A stretch of 64,000 nt of DNA from a virus, in the IMG/VR virus record IMGVR_UViG_3300038429_000195, positions 1 to 64,000 of that record; one strand, given 5' to 3'. Of the stretch, positions 31,244 to 39,974 are shown piece after piece (the stretch's first letter is position 1; every line of letters begins with the position of its first letter). Under the pieces are notes generated by a model. The model made no database searches. It was not told the origin of the DNA and saw only the letters and a list, made by a program, of their open reading frames with translations. The position numbers and the translations under genes were made by a program.

Positions 31244-33460
31244 TTATGGACTGGTTTCAATTATTTTAGTACTACCTGACCAATAAATTTTTCTCCCTGC
31301 TAATGAATCATATTCAGAAACCAATGACCTTTTTGTAGAAATGTGTAATGTATCCAGTCTATTAGATGAATTATCTAAAGTTAAATACAAATATGTATTA
31401 TCATAAGTAATATCAACAATCGGGTCAAAAACAATAGCACCATCAGCTCTAACCGATAACACTCTACTTTGGCTTATAGCAGAACCACCGGGTCTTGCTG
31501 GTAAGTTTGGTACAAACAAACTTCCTGTAACAACTAAATTTTGATAACCCCCTCCCCCCGGTATATATGGTATCAATGTGCTACCTGATGGGTCAAAACT
31601 TTGCAATGTCTCCAAATCTGAATAAACTAAACTATTATTGATATCAAATAGTTCAGCTTTAATATCAAAGCATTCATTAGCTACAGAAATAGGCCAAGGA
31701 ATCTGTGTAACAAACACATCAGGTGAAAATCCATCATCACCATAAACCCTAAATGAAATATTTTTAATATATGATTGGCAAAGTCTTGGTACAATCACCA
31801 ATGTCCCAAATAAATCATTTTGAGGTGTATAAAAAGCAATTACATTGTCAAAATTGACTTGTGAAGAAGTAATATTAGCCACTAAATTGGCAATATTGAT
31901 ACCAAAAGTATTATTATAAGTAGGTTCTTGTTGAGCTGTAGGAATTGAACTGGTAAAATAAAATGATAATCCAGCCGTTGTTTCTGATGGGTTTTTTATT
32001 ACAACTGCAGAAACTTCTATAATATATTGAACATTAGCTTTTAGAGCTATAAAATTTGAATCATAAGAAGACCCCGATTCCTCCAAAAACTGATTCATAT
32101 CAAAGGGAACATAAATAGCATTTTTATCCGTTGTTACAGAATCACTTTTAACCATGAAATAATCGCTCCCTGACAAACTGGTATATGATGGAGAAGATAT
32201 AAACATAGAATCAATAGCAAAACTTGGAGAATGAATCAATGATATATTATTGGAACTCGTAAACCAATAACGAGCTATATGTTCATCATTATAAAATTTA
32301 CCCAATAAATCATAAAACGCATTTTGAGTTATATCATCTTCTAGTAATTCATTTGCAATAATAGGTTCATCTGCAACTATTGAAAAGTCCGCAGTAGATA
32401 ATAAACTTTTTCTATACACTTTATGACGAGCCACATAACCTGAAAATGTCCTAATATTTCTATAAGTTATATCAGCATATGATTGCTGAACAATGTATGG
32501 AATTCCACCTATAATTGTTGTTTGATAACTGGATGTAGCATTATTATATGCTATAAATGGATATTGAATTGAAAAGTTTGCATTTACTATATTAGTTATC
32601 GTACTATTACCATATTGGTCACTATAATAATAAGGTGTAGAAATTTGGATGGTGCTATTGTTTATAACACTGGTAATAGTGTAAGATGCTGTAGCAGAAA
32701 CGGGAATATTAGTTTGAGATAACGGTGATTGTATAGTATTGATATTGAGATTGATGGTAGCACCCACCATTTGCGAATTAAAAGCATTCGGGTCAGGAGT
32801 AGTATCCGTAACAATAGGAGATAACAATGTCAATCTATAATCTATATTCGTATTGCGTTTATTAATTGTAGATAAATTAGTATCTTTTGGAGGACTTATT
32901 GCTAAACCCTGAACTGTTCCTGTAAACAGTTCATTACTCACCAACCCCGTAGATATACTAGAATTTAAAACAGGAACTTCAGCAGACGCAACTTCTAACA
33001 CAGGTGTTCGATAAAATCTTACTCTTGAAATATTTTTTAAAGTTTTATTGATGGTAATATTTTGTATCCATTTTACCGTTCTTCCATCAATTAATGTTCC
33101 ATATAAAATTATTTTACCAACACCATCTGATGTATCACCGAAAACATATATAGAAAAAATATAGGATGTTCCTTCCTTATAAGCATAAGTTATAGAAGAA
33201 ACATTAGAAGATTGTGCCAATTCAATATGAAGGGCATTGCCTTGAGAATCCAAACATTCTATAAGAATTTGACTACCGGATTTAAGATAAGTAGATCCAT
33301 TAAAAGAAAAAGAATTTTTACCAGCGGTAAATTGTGGATTAAATTCAGAAATAACAAAAAACTGTGAAAGATATTGTGTATCAATCACATCTGCCTGCAT
33401 TGTATATAGACCATAATCCGTTCCCCCAACCCCAAAACTATTTAACAAATTTAATGCCAT
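31244..33460 (-). CDS. Tail-associated structural protein, beta-rich
   Basis: 738 aa from ATG 33460 (MALNLLNSFGVGGTDYGLY). An upstream ATG at 33478 (six more residues) overlaps the stop of the Mre11-Rad50 gene as TAATG, so both starts are possible; the octamer at 33464-33471 falls between them. The sequence is almost entirely beta-strand-like with many Ser/Thr/Asn (FQFTAGKNSFSFNGSTYL-like segments, RFYRTPVLEVASAEVP, YITEVSAVVIKNPS-like). Near the end, a Gly-rich PYIPGGGGYQNL is followed by a beta-rich C-terminus. No enzyme motif was recognised. Composition resembles the baseplate/fibre proteins of this phage, so a virion role is likely. Confidence 0.65.
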   Translation of the reverse strand: MALNLLNSFGVGGTDYGLYTMQADVIDTQYLSQFFVISEFNPQFTAGKNSFSFNGSTYLKSGSQILIECLDSQGNALHIELAQSSNVSSITYAYKEGTSYIFSIYVFGDTSDGVGKIILYGTLIDGRTVKWIQNITINKTLKNISRVRFYRTPVLEVASAEVPVLNSSISTGLVSNELFTGTVQGLAISPPKDTNLSTINKRNTNIDYRLTLLSPIVTDTTPDPNAFNSQMVGATINLNINTIQSPLSQTNIPVSATASYTITSVINNSTIQISTPYYYSDQYGNSTITNIVNANFSIQYPFIAYNNATSSYQTTIIGGIPYIVQQSYADITYRNIRTFSGYVARHKVYRKSLLSTADFSIVADEPIIANELLEDDITQNAFYDLLGKFYNDEHIARYWFTSSNNISLIHSPSFAIDSMFISSPSYTSLSGSDYFMVKSDSVTTDKNAIYVPFDMNQFLEESGSSYDSNFIALKANVQYIIEVSAVVIKNPSETTAGLSFYFTSSIPTAQQEPTYNNTFGINIANLVANITSSQVNFDNVIAFYTPQNDLFGTLVIVPRLCQSYIKNISFRVYGDDGFSPDVFVTQIPWPISVANECFDIKAELFDINNSLVYSDLETLQSFDPSGSTLIPYIPGGGGYQNLVVTGSLFVPNLPARPGGSAISQSRVLSVRADGAIVFDPIVDITYDNTYLYLTLDNSSNRLDTLHISTKRSLVSEYDSLAGRKIYWSGSTKIIETSP

Positions 33461-33463
33461 GCC

Positions 33464-33471
33464 TATAAATA
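33464..33471 (-). promoter_or_regulatory. Late-promoter-like octamer TATTTATA inside a 14-nt palindrome
   Basis: Minus-strand TATTTATA lies 3 nt before ATG 33460. It is embedded in gcctataaataggc (33461-33474), a perfect inverted repeat with a 2-nt centre, which could suit a dimeric regulator as well as a sigma factor. Confidence 0.45.
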
Positions 33472-33477
33472 GGCTCA

Positions 33478-36400
33478 TTAAATGAAATTGACTTTAGAAA
33501 ACCCCTTATCTTTAATTATTTCAATGTGTTTATCCACTATATCACGAAGAGATTCTAAATGCGAAACTATTATGATAAAATCAAAATTAGTCTTCAAATA
33601 AGAAAATAACGTTTGCATTGAGGCCAAATTCTCTGCATCCAATACCCCAAAACCTTCATCTATAATAAGAAAATTGGGTCTTGGTAAATTTGAAATATTT
33701 ATCAAAGCTATGCGGATGGCTAAAGATAAAGCAAATTTTTCAAACCCACTAGTTAAACTCATCAACCATTTTTTGTCATTATAAACAATATAGGGAACTA
33801 CATTTTTGCCATCAGTTTCAAATATCGATGTAAAATCAGTAACTTGACTCAAAATATTATTAACTTCATTTTGAATTTCTGGAACGGTGGCTGTGATTAC
33901 ACCGAACGGAATTCCATCTCTACTGACAGCTTGACAATACACTTCATAAAGTTTATATTTTTGTTCTACAATTTTAATTTGGTCAATTTTACGATTGATT
34001 TCTGAAATTTGATTCTTACATACAGAAATTTTACTATTGATATCCATGACACTTTTATTTTTTTCTTTGTAAGAATATTCTGTTTCTTCTAAAACTCGTT
34101 TGTAATCATTGATTTGTTTGTTAATTTTTTCATTAATCAATATTGATTCACTACTTTTATTGTATAATTCTATATTTTTTTCATGAAGCTTAACTTCTTC
34201 TTCAATTTTTGCCAAAGATTGATGTAATAAATTAAGTTGATTAGTAAATTGTAACTTTGTATCTTTTAAGTCATTTCGTTTTTTGAGAAGGCCCATATGT
34301 TTTAGATTAGCTCCATGAGCCCATGAAGATTCACCAATTTGTACATCAATAAGTTCATTTTCCTTTTTTAAATTGGTTGCATCTTCTTTAAGTTTAACAA
34401 TTCGTTTTTTAGCTTCTTCAGCTTCGGTTGCTACTTTACCTGCATTTTTAACACAGTATGAGCAAGCAGAGTCATATTCAAGCATTTCAGCATTTTTACA
34501 AATTTGAATGTCATGTTCATAATTCAATTTTATTCTTGCTCGTGCGTTCTCAACGTCTTGTCTTCTAGCTACAAGTTTTTGATAAGTTACATACACGATA
34601 TCTATCTTTTTTAATTCCAATATCTTTATTTCATTTTCAACTGTTATCAGTTGTCCCGACAACTTTTCCACTTTCTTTTCAACACCGACAATGTCCGATT
34701 TTTTAATGGTTATATTCAATTTAGCTTTATCCAAATGGGACTGACTTGCTGACAAAAGAGGTATTTCATAATCAATTTTAATCAATTTTCGGGTTTCGTC
34801 TAAAATATTCTGTTGAATTCTTTCCTTAATCTTTCCAAGTTCAGCCAATACTTCAGTTTCATCATGATATAAACCTTCAGCCTGTCCAAGAAGATTGGTA
34901 TAATTCACCAATTTTTGCGTATAATCATCATTTCTATAGGCTTTGAGAGTTACAATTTGTTCTTTTAGCTTTTGATTAGCTTCTGTGTAAAGTCTATCAA
35001 ATATTGTTAATCCCATAAACTGAGCAAACAAATCTTTGCGGTCTGTATCACCCATATCAATAATGGAAGCATTGTTTTTACCACTCTGAACACTCAAGGA
35101 AGTTAATACAAAATCATCATAAGACCCCAAATATTCTCTAATAATTTCATTTGTATCTTTTCTTTGTTCACCATTCAAATCCACTTCTTGGCCATTTTTA
35201 ATTTTCCAAAAACGAACATCAACTTTGACTTTATCTTTTTTATCAGTTTTACCTTCTCGTTTAATGAAGTATCTTTTACCGTCAATTTCAAATTCAAATT
35301 TACAATTAAAACTGGTTTTATGAACATTCATTATGTTGGCTGCTTTAAATTCTCTTTCACATTTATCAAATAAACAAAATGTCATTGCAGAAAATATACT
35401 GGACTTTCCAGAAGTATTTGCTGCAAATAAACCTACAAGGTCCCTCATTTTTGTAAAATCAATAATATTCTTTTCACCGTAAGAAAACATGTTTTCCCAT
35501 TCAAATTTGATTGGAATCCAACGAATATTTCTGGCAAAATCATCTTTCTTTACCAAATCATTCATTTCATCATTTATCTTGATGATTCCATCAATAAAGG
35601 ATTGGTCGATAATTTTAAGTTTAGTTTTCAGAAATTCTTTTAGAAGGTCAACTTGATAGTTTTTATCGTTAATATTACCCAAAATCACATTGCCATTAGC
35701 TGTTGAAATCTTCGCTAAAGAAATTCCTGAATCCAACTTTTGATAACATGATTCAACAACTTCCGTCAGTTGCCTAACGTGAGTCAGAGCTTCCTTGACT
35801 TCGGTAGGCATTGTATTTTTTAGCTGAAAACGAACTCTAGCCTTCTTAGGAAGGTTATTCAAAGAGGTAGAAATGACGCCATTATTAAGAAGAACACTTA
35901 AAAACCCATAATCATTTGGAATGTCTGAATGAATATAATCTCTTTGCCCTAAATTCCAAAACGAATAACCGTGGCCCTTTATGGGTTCATCGTGTTTTTG
36001 TTGAATAAGTGACCCCACATATCTTATAGCAGGTTTGGATTCTTCTTCGTCATATATTTGAAGAGTTTGTTCTTTGTGAATATCACCCAATAAAACGATA
36101 TCATGACCATCAAATGTATGAGTAGTAATTAAAGGATTGGTTAGAGTGAACCCAAGGTCTGTTTTAGCTCCATCAACTTGTCCGTGATATGTAACAATGA
36201 AATATTCATATTGGTTTTTATAAATATCAGGTATATACCGTTTCTCCATGTATTTGTCAGGTGAATCGAATACACTATAGTTATTTATACAAATATTACC
36301 TAATCCATAAAGACCTGATTTCTTGAGATAGAAAAGAGATGGATGATTTAATGCATCCACAATAGGAGTTAAACTATCCATTCTATTGCGATTTGTCAGA

Positions 36401-36687
36401 TTTGTATCATGATTACCTGCAACAAGAACAGTAGGTCGTAGTGAGGCCAACTCAAACAAAAAATCAGCAGCTAAATCCACACATTCAGGACTCAAATCAA
36501 TTTTACTATTAACTACATCACCAATAACAAAGATTGCAGTTGTTAATGGCGTTTTTAATATTTTATCAAACAGTCTTGAAAATACTTCTTTATATTCTTC
36601 ATGTCTTTTTGTGAGCCGAATATGAATGTCCGATAAATGAACTATATGGCTGAATTTTTTATTTGTTATTAAGTGCTTGATTGCCAT
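33478..36687 (-). CDS. 47-46: Fused Mre11-Rad50 (gp47-gp46/SbcD-SbcC) recombination nuclease
   Basis: 1069 aa carrying both subunits in one chain. Mre11/SbcD part (about 1-370): HLSDIHIRL, VIGDVVNSK, VAGNHDTN, TYHGQVDG and LLGDIHKEQ, the full set of metallophosphoesterase metal ligands. Rad50/SbcC part (about 390-1069): ENMFSYGEK, GLFAANTSGKSSIFS (Walker A near 420), SVQSGKNN (Q-loop), two coiled-coil arms with a C-S-Y-C zinc hook near 740, LTSGFEKFALSLAIR (ABC signature), and FLIIDEGFGVLD (Walker B near 1007). It should resect double-strand ends for recombination-dependent replication and host DNA breakdown. In T4 and bacteria these are two genes. Its start overlaps the 36659..37162 gene by 29 nt. 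Confidence 0.95.
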   Translation of the reverse strand: MAIKHLITNKKFSHIVHLSDIHIRLTKRHEEYKEVFSRLFDKILKTPLTTAIFVIGDVVNSKIDLSPECVDLAADFLFELASLRPTVLVAGNHDTNLTNRNRMDSLTPIVDALNHPSLFYLKKSGLYGLGNICINNYSVFDSPDKYMEKRYIPDIYKNQYEYFIVTYHGQVDGAKTDLGFTLTNPLITTHTFDGHDIVLLGDIHKEQTLQIYDEEESKPAIRYVGSLIQQKHDEPIKGHGYSFWNLGQRDYIHSDIPNDYGFLSVLLNNGVISTSLNNLPKKARVRFQLKNTMPTEVKEALTHVRQLTEVVESCYQKLDSGISLAKISTANGNVILGNINDKNYQVDLLKEFLKTKLKIIDQSFIDGIIKINDEMNDLVKKDDFARNIRWIPIKFEWENMFSYGEKNIIDFTKMRDLVGLFAANTSGKSSIFSAMTFCLFDKCEREFKAANIMNVHKTSFNCKFEFEIDGKRYFIKREGKTDKKDKVKVDVRFWKIKNGQEVDLNGEQRKDTNEIIREYLGSYDDFVLTSLSVQSGKNNASIIDMGDTDRKDLFAQFMGLTIFDRLYTEANQKLKEQIVTLKAYRNDDYTQKLVNYTNLLGQAEGLYHDETEVLAELGKIKERIQQNILDETRKLIKIDYEIPLLSASQSHLDKAKLNITIKKSDIVGVEKKVEKLSGQLITVENEIKILELKKIDIVYVTYQKLVARRQDVENARARIKLNYEHDIQICKNAEMLEYDSACSYCVKNAGKVATEAEEAKKRIVKLKEDATNLKKENELIDVQIGESSWAHGANLKHMGLLKKRNDLKDTKLQFTNQLNLLHQSLAKIEEEVKLHEKNIELYNKSSESILINEKINKQINDYKRVLEETEYSYKEKNKSVMDINSKISVCKNQISEINRKIDQIKIVEQKYKLYEVYCQAVSRDGIPFGVITATVPEIQNEVNNILSQVTDFTSIFETDGKNVVPYIVYNDKKWLMSLTSGFEKFALSLAIRIALINISNLPRPNFLIIDEGFGVLDAENLASMQTLFSYLKTNFDFIIIVSHLESLRDIVDKHIEIIKDKGFSKVNFI

Positions 36688-37162
36688 AAGTTATAATAGG
36701 TTTTACTCTTAAATCCTTTATTAAATCGTAAAATAATTCTTCCCAAGGTTCATAGTTGCTAAGAAACCCTGCATGAATATATGAGAATCGAAGAGCATCT
36801 AATTCAGTTTTTGATGTGGTAAAATACAATCTTGCTATATCATTATAATTTTCTTTTGTTATTTGGGTAGCTTTACATTTTGGCGTTTCTTTTTCTATAC
36901 CTTTGAAGTATTGCCAATGGTGACGCCATTCATGTGCAATAATATTTTTCTGTACTTTATTGTCATATTTACTGCTAACAACAATTGCACCATATTTTAG
37001 AGAATGGGGCTTTCCATCAATATCATATATTTCATTCTTCGGGGATGGATTGTAATAACTACCAGCTCTACCACTAGTAAATGGAAAAAACAACACTTCT
37101 GGGAAAGGGATGGTTTTATCTACCTTTCTACGAATCCAATTTAGTTCTAAACTTTTCATCAT
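36659..37162 (-). CDS. Putative zinc metallopeptidase-like protein (HExxH)
   Basis: 167 aa. IIAHEWRHHWQYF (about residues 75-87) is an HExxH zinc-protease motif with an extra His; a downstream SKTELDALRFSYIH may supply the third ligand (Glu), as in gluzincin-like folds. The start MMKSLELNWIRRKVD overlaps the stop of the small upstream gene. It overlaps the Mre11-Rad50 gene by 29 nt, so it is co-translated with a recombination protein. The peptidase assignment rests on the motif only; the substrate is unknown. Confidence 0.65.
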   Translation of the reverse strand: MMKSLELNWIRRKVDKTIPFPEVLFFPFTSGRAGSYYNPSPKNEIYDIDGKPHSLKYGAIVVSSKYDNKVQKNIIAHEWRHHWQYFKGIEKETPKCKATQITKENYNDIARLYFTTSKTELDALRFSYIHAGFLSNYEPWEELFYDLIKDLRVKPIITYGNQALNNK

Positions 37163-37302
37163 TTCAATGATTTTATTGTAAGAAGAGCAATTCTAAGCAT
37201 AAATAAAAGTTGTAATGTTTCTTGTTCTTTTACACTAAATTTATTCATAGCAGACATAATATATTCACTAAATTCTTTACACGATTTCCCATTCATTCTC
37301 AT
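37159..37302 (-). CDS. Small hypothetical protein between primase and metallopeptidase genes
   Basis: 47 aa from ATG 37302 (MRMNGKSCKEFSEYIMSAMN), ending LQLLFMLRIALLTIKSLK. Its TGA overlaps the ATG of 36659..37162, a coupling signal seen elsewhere here. The frame is open further upstream, so a TTG at 37323 or another start is possible; no Shine-Dalgarno sequence settles it. The C-terminal half is a hydrophobic/amphipathic helix. Function unknown. Confidence 0.5.
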   Translation of the reverse strand: MRMNGKSCKEFSEYIMSAMNKFSVKEQETLQLLFMLRIALLTIKSLK

Positions 37303-37361
37303 TTCAATATACGGTTTAACCAAATTGTTATCAATAAATTTTATAACATTTTCTATAATCT

Positions 37362-38294
37362 TTATCTATCAAGTCTTGCTTTAATTATGTCCGAAAAATC
37401 AAAAGCTTTTGACTTCTCAATCAATTCATTTACTGCTTCAAATCCAAGAATAGATGGGTCTTTTTCTCCCAATCTGATTAAATGAATATCAATTTGATTA
37501 ACTTGTAAATCCTCAATTCTGTCAAAAATATCCACTGCTTGTTTTAATGCATCATTATCCAAAACAATATTAACCCTCTTAACTTTATTAGATACAACTG
37601 CCAGTTTTAAGGAAAATGGTAATGTAGTTCCGAACAGAGGTATTGCATTATTTCTAACTGACATTGCATCAAACGTGCCTTCCACTAATGTTATGGGTTC
37701 ATGCCAATTCACAAATAACTCAAATCCAATAATATCTTTGGACCAAGGTGGTAACATATATTTATACCAATTTCCTTCATGGTAAGCTCTAGCTGCAAAA
37801 AAGTTTACATTACCATCTTTATCATAGGATGGAACTAGAATTCTTTGTTTATAGATACCCTCTTCACAATAACCAATATTATAACGAAGAATATCATCCA
37901 TTGTAACTCTTCTATCTCCAAGATATTCTATAGCATGTCCATAATCAAACGATTTTGATGGTTTCCAAAGAGGTATAAATTCGTTTGGTAAAGATAAATT
38001 TTTTGGTCGCTCTACTTCTGTTATAATTCGCTTCCACGATTTCCCTACAATTTTATACAATTCATCAAAATAAGCTTCTTTGACTTTAAGTTTATAAAAA
38101 AGCGAACTAATGGACCTGCCACAAGAGTTACAAACCCAACAATGCCATTCTTGAGTTCTAACATTGACTTCCAATTTTCTTTTATAGTGTGAACAAAATG
38201 GACAGAAATAAACTGCTTCTTCACCCTTCCGGATATAAGAAATTTGGTTCAATACCTTATCAAGAAGAGAAAATAATTGTGATTCCTTTAGCAT
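37362..38294 (-). CDS. DnaG-type DNA primase (gp61-like role)
   Basis: 310 aa. An N-terminal zinc finger CPFC (31-34) with CWVCNSCGR (52-60) is of the CHC2 type. The middle has DDILRYNIGYCEEGIYKQRI and NFFAARAYHEGNWYKY. A Toprim domain follows with TLVEGTFDAMSVRNN (Glu near 205) and VNIVLDNDALKQ (DxD near 247). It should synthesise RNA primers for lagging-strand replication. It is shorter than bacterial DnaG (about 580 aa) and lacks a visible C-terminal helicase-binding domain; T4 gp61 is 342 aa. The gene ends about 60 nt before the small 37159..37302 gene. Confidence 0.9.
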   Translation of the reverse strand: MLKESQLFSLLDKVLNQISYIRKGEEAVYFCPFCSHYKRKLEVNVRTQEWHCWVCNSCGRSISSLFYKLKVKEAYFDELYKIVGKSWKRIITEVERPKNLSLPNEFIPLWKPSKSFDYGHAIEYLGDRRVTMDDILRYNIGYCEEGIYKQRILVPSYDKDGNVNFFAARAYHEGNWYKYMLPPWSKDIIGFELFVNWHEPITLVEGTFDAMSVRNNAIPLFGTTLPFSLKLAVVSNKVKRVNIVLDNDALKQAVDIFDRIEDLQVNQIDIHLIRLGEKDPSILGFEAVNELIEKSKAFDFSDIIKARLDR

Positions 38295-38336
38295 CTAAGA
38301 AATGCTAAATTATAAAAAGTTGAGAGTCAAATATTT

Positions 38337-39083
38337 TTAATAACTAAACACTACTAAACTTCCAGAAACAAAATCAGCTATAGCATTTGAAGCGGTAAGT
38401 AAAACTGTTGACATTGTAAATCCTTCCGGATTCATATTAAAAGGAACTCCAAACGAAGCAGTTACAGATGAAGAACTACTACCACTCCATCCATTAAAGA
38501 TTGCTGCATAATAAATACTTGCTGCTGGATTGTTAAAACCAATACAATACATTCCAGTACTTGAACGAGAAAGATAGCAATTATATGATTTGCTTATCGC
38601 AGATGAAGTTAAAGAAGTTACCATACTTGCCCAAGCAAAAGCACCTTGAGATGCTGTGATTGCATTATTTGCCCAACTAGAAGTCCCAACGCATGAACCT
38701 GTAAATGACCCCATAAATGAGCCTGTTGATGAACCACTCAAATAACTTGAAGAAATAGCATTAATTACCCACGAAGCAGTTCCATAAAATGAACCAGTAT
38801 ATGACCCTGTAAATGAACCAGTAGCAGAACCACTTAAATAACTTGCGCTAATAGACTGAGTAGCAAATGAAGAAGTAATTGACATTACTGATATAAAATC
38901 AAATGAAGAAGTAATGGTATAACTAGAACTAATTGCATTACTTGCAGTTAAATTTATACTTTGAGTCAATACATTTCCCGAACCATCCGTAAAAGACGAA
39001 GATTCTGTAACATACTCAACGAGTTGGGTCCATGTTTGCCAAGGTTGTTTGCCTGCTAAAGTGTATTTGTCGTAATTTGGCAT
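38337..39083 (-). CDS. Short Ser/Ala-repeat fibre protein with unique tip
   Basis: 248 aa from ATG 39083 (MPNYDKYTLAGKQPWQTW). The frame is open to 39122, but that start would overlap the RuvC gene, and an octamer lies 6 nt before 39083. A stalk of about residues 25-140 has SASYLSGSATGSFTGSYTGS and SSYLSGSSTGSFMGS repeats. The C-terminal ~100-residue tip has YNCYLSRSSTGMYCIGFNNP and FGVPFNMNPEGFTMSTV. The stalk-plus-tip plan matches 7776..8330 and 62247..63194. A virion adhesin is likely. It is inserted between recombination and replication genes rather than among tail genes. Confidence 0.7.
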   Translation of the reverse strand: MPNYDKYTLAGKQPWQTWTQLVEYVTESSSFTDGSGNVLTQSINLTASNAISSSYTITSSFDFISVMSITSSFATQSISASYLSGSATGSFTGSYTGSFYGTASWVINAISSSYLSGSSTGSFMGSFTGSCVGTSSWANNAITASQGAFAWASMVTSLTSSAISKSYNCYLSRSSTGMYCIGFNNPAASIYYAAIFNGWSGSSSSSVTASFGVPFNMNPEGFTMSTVLLTASNAIADFVSGSLVVFSY

Positions 39084-39089
39084 ATAGTT

Positions 39090-39097
39090 TATAAATA
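39090..39097 (-). promoter_or_regulatory. Late-promoter-like octamer TATTTATA
   Basis: Minus-strand TATTTATA lies 6 nt before ATG 39083 and within the open frame extension of that gene, which supports the shorter start. Confidence 0.5.
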
Positions 39098-39103
39098 TAT
39101 TGA

Positions 39104-39616
39104 TTAGCCAAATAAAGCACAAACTATAGCATCATACATATCACTATTATGCGCATCCCACTTACCCCGTTTATTTAATTTCTCAAACTTGGATATATTA
39201 GGTACTATCAAAGGGATTTGTTGTTTAACATAATCTTTGGGTTTGATTCCTTTTATCCTTGCTTTACCAAATACTTTTTTTCTCATAGTATTAACATTAC
39301 AAAGAGCAATTGGAAATTTGAAATATTCAGACAACATATATTCAAACACAGAATTCCATCTTGAAAGAGTAATAATAGTTTGTTGAGAAGTAAGGCCACC
39401 ACCAAATCCTGACAATGCAGCTTCGAGATTAATATGGTCAACTGAAGTGATTAAAGAATGTTTTAACAAAAAATCTATAACAAATTTTCCTTTTTCCTTG
39501 TTAGTTTCAAATTTTGAAACATTAAGGAAACCAGCATCCATTACTGAACCACTTTGTGCAAATCCCCACCCAACTATGGATGTTGATGCATCAAGACCTA
39601 AAACAATATTGGACAT
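39104..39616 (-). CDS. RuvC-like Holliday junction resolvase
   Basis: 170 aa, the usual RuvC length. It starts MSNIVLGLDASTSIVGWGFA with catalytic Asp9 in the RNaseH-like first strand. INLEAALSGFGGG (Glu about 65) gives the second acidic residue, and WDAHNSDMYDAIVCALFG gives the C-terminal Asp residues. RuvC-like enzymes cut branched recombination intermediates; phages use them for DNA maturation where T4 uses gp49 (endonuclease VII). It lies between adhesin genes and follows a 13-bp inverted repeat. Confidence 0.9.
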   Translation of the reverse strand: MSNIVLGLDASTSIVGWGFAQSGSVMDAGFLNVSKFETNKEKGKFVIDFLLKHSLITSVDHINLEAALSGFGGGLTSQQTIITLSRWNSVFEYMLSEYFKFPIALCNVNTMRKKVFGKARIKGIKPKDYVKQQIPLIVPNISKFEKLNKRGKWDAHNSDMYDAIVCALFG

Positions 39617-39620
39617 AATA

Positions 39621-39653
39621 AAATCCTATATAACAATAATATATAGGATTTTA
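39621..39653 (-). terminator. Perfect 13-bp inverted repeat before the RuvC gene (terminator or regulatory hairpin)
   Basis: The arms aaaatcctatata (39621-39633) and tatataggatttt (39641-39653) are perfect complements around a 7-nt loop. The site lies in the 55-nt gap between 39672..39944 and RuvC, and the minus-strand 3' arm ends in GGATTTTATT. It could be a weak terminator, an attenuator, or a DNA cruciform. It is AU-rich, so termination strength is uncertain. Confidence 0.6.
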
Positions 39654-39671
39654 TAAAACTTTTAATTAAAT

Positions 39672-39944
39672 TTAACCAATAGCTGAATCGTATTTTTTAG
39701 TATCCAATCCCTGAACATATATGGATAATCCATTTCCATCATTTATAAAATCAGAAACTTCCAATTGTTCTTTGGTTAAAAATCCATTTTTTACTTGAAA
39801 TTCTGCACCCTGCATACTTGCAAATAATGCATCTACTCCGCTTTCAATAATATCTCTAGCATCAAATGCTCCACCAACAGGTTGAGTTTCATATCTCTCT
39901 GCTAGGGTTGTTGTTAATGATGGTCTTGTAATTGGTGTTGGCAT
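39672..39944 (-). CDS. Small hypothetical protein at the end of the tail-tip gene run
   Basis: 90 aa. MPTPITRPSLTTTLAERYET leads to a helical GGAFDARDIIESGVDALFAS and a C-terminal beta/loop segment (VSDFINDGNGLSIYVQGLDT). No family was recognised. It has GGAG about 12 nt before the ATG and an octamer further up, and is followed by an inverted repeat, so it is probably a single-gene unit. Confidence 0.55.
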   Translation of the reverse strand: MPTPITRPSLTTTLAERYETQPVGGAFDARDIIESGVDALFASMQGAEFQVKNGFLTKEQLEVSDFINDGNGLSIYVQGLDTKKYDSAIG

Positions 39945-39963
39945 ATAATATGTCTCCGTTGTT

Positions 39964-39971
39964 TATAAATA
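39964..39971 (-). promoter_or_regulatory. Late-promoter-like octamer TATTTATA
   Basis: Minus-strand TATTTATA lies 19 nt before the ATG of 39672..39944, with a GGAG Shine-Dalgarno sequence in between. This is a more ordinary spacing than the 2-7 nt copies. Confidence 0.5.
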
Positions 39972-39974
39972 TAG

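Noticed and set aside
36230-36295. Further TATAAATA/TATTTATA copies inside coding sequence
   Set aside because: AT-rich genes contain some by chance. Only copies just upstream of gene starts were listed, and background enrichment was not computed.
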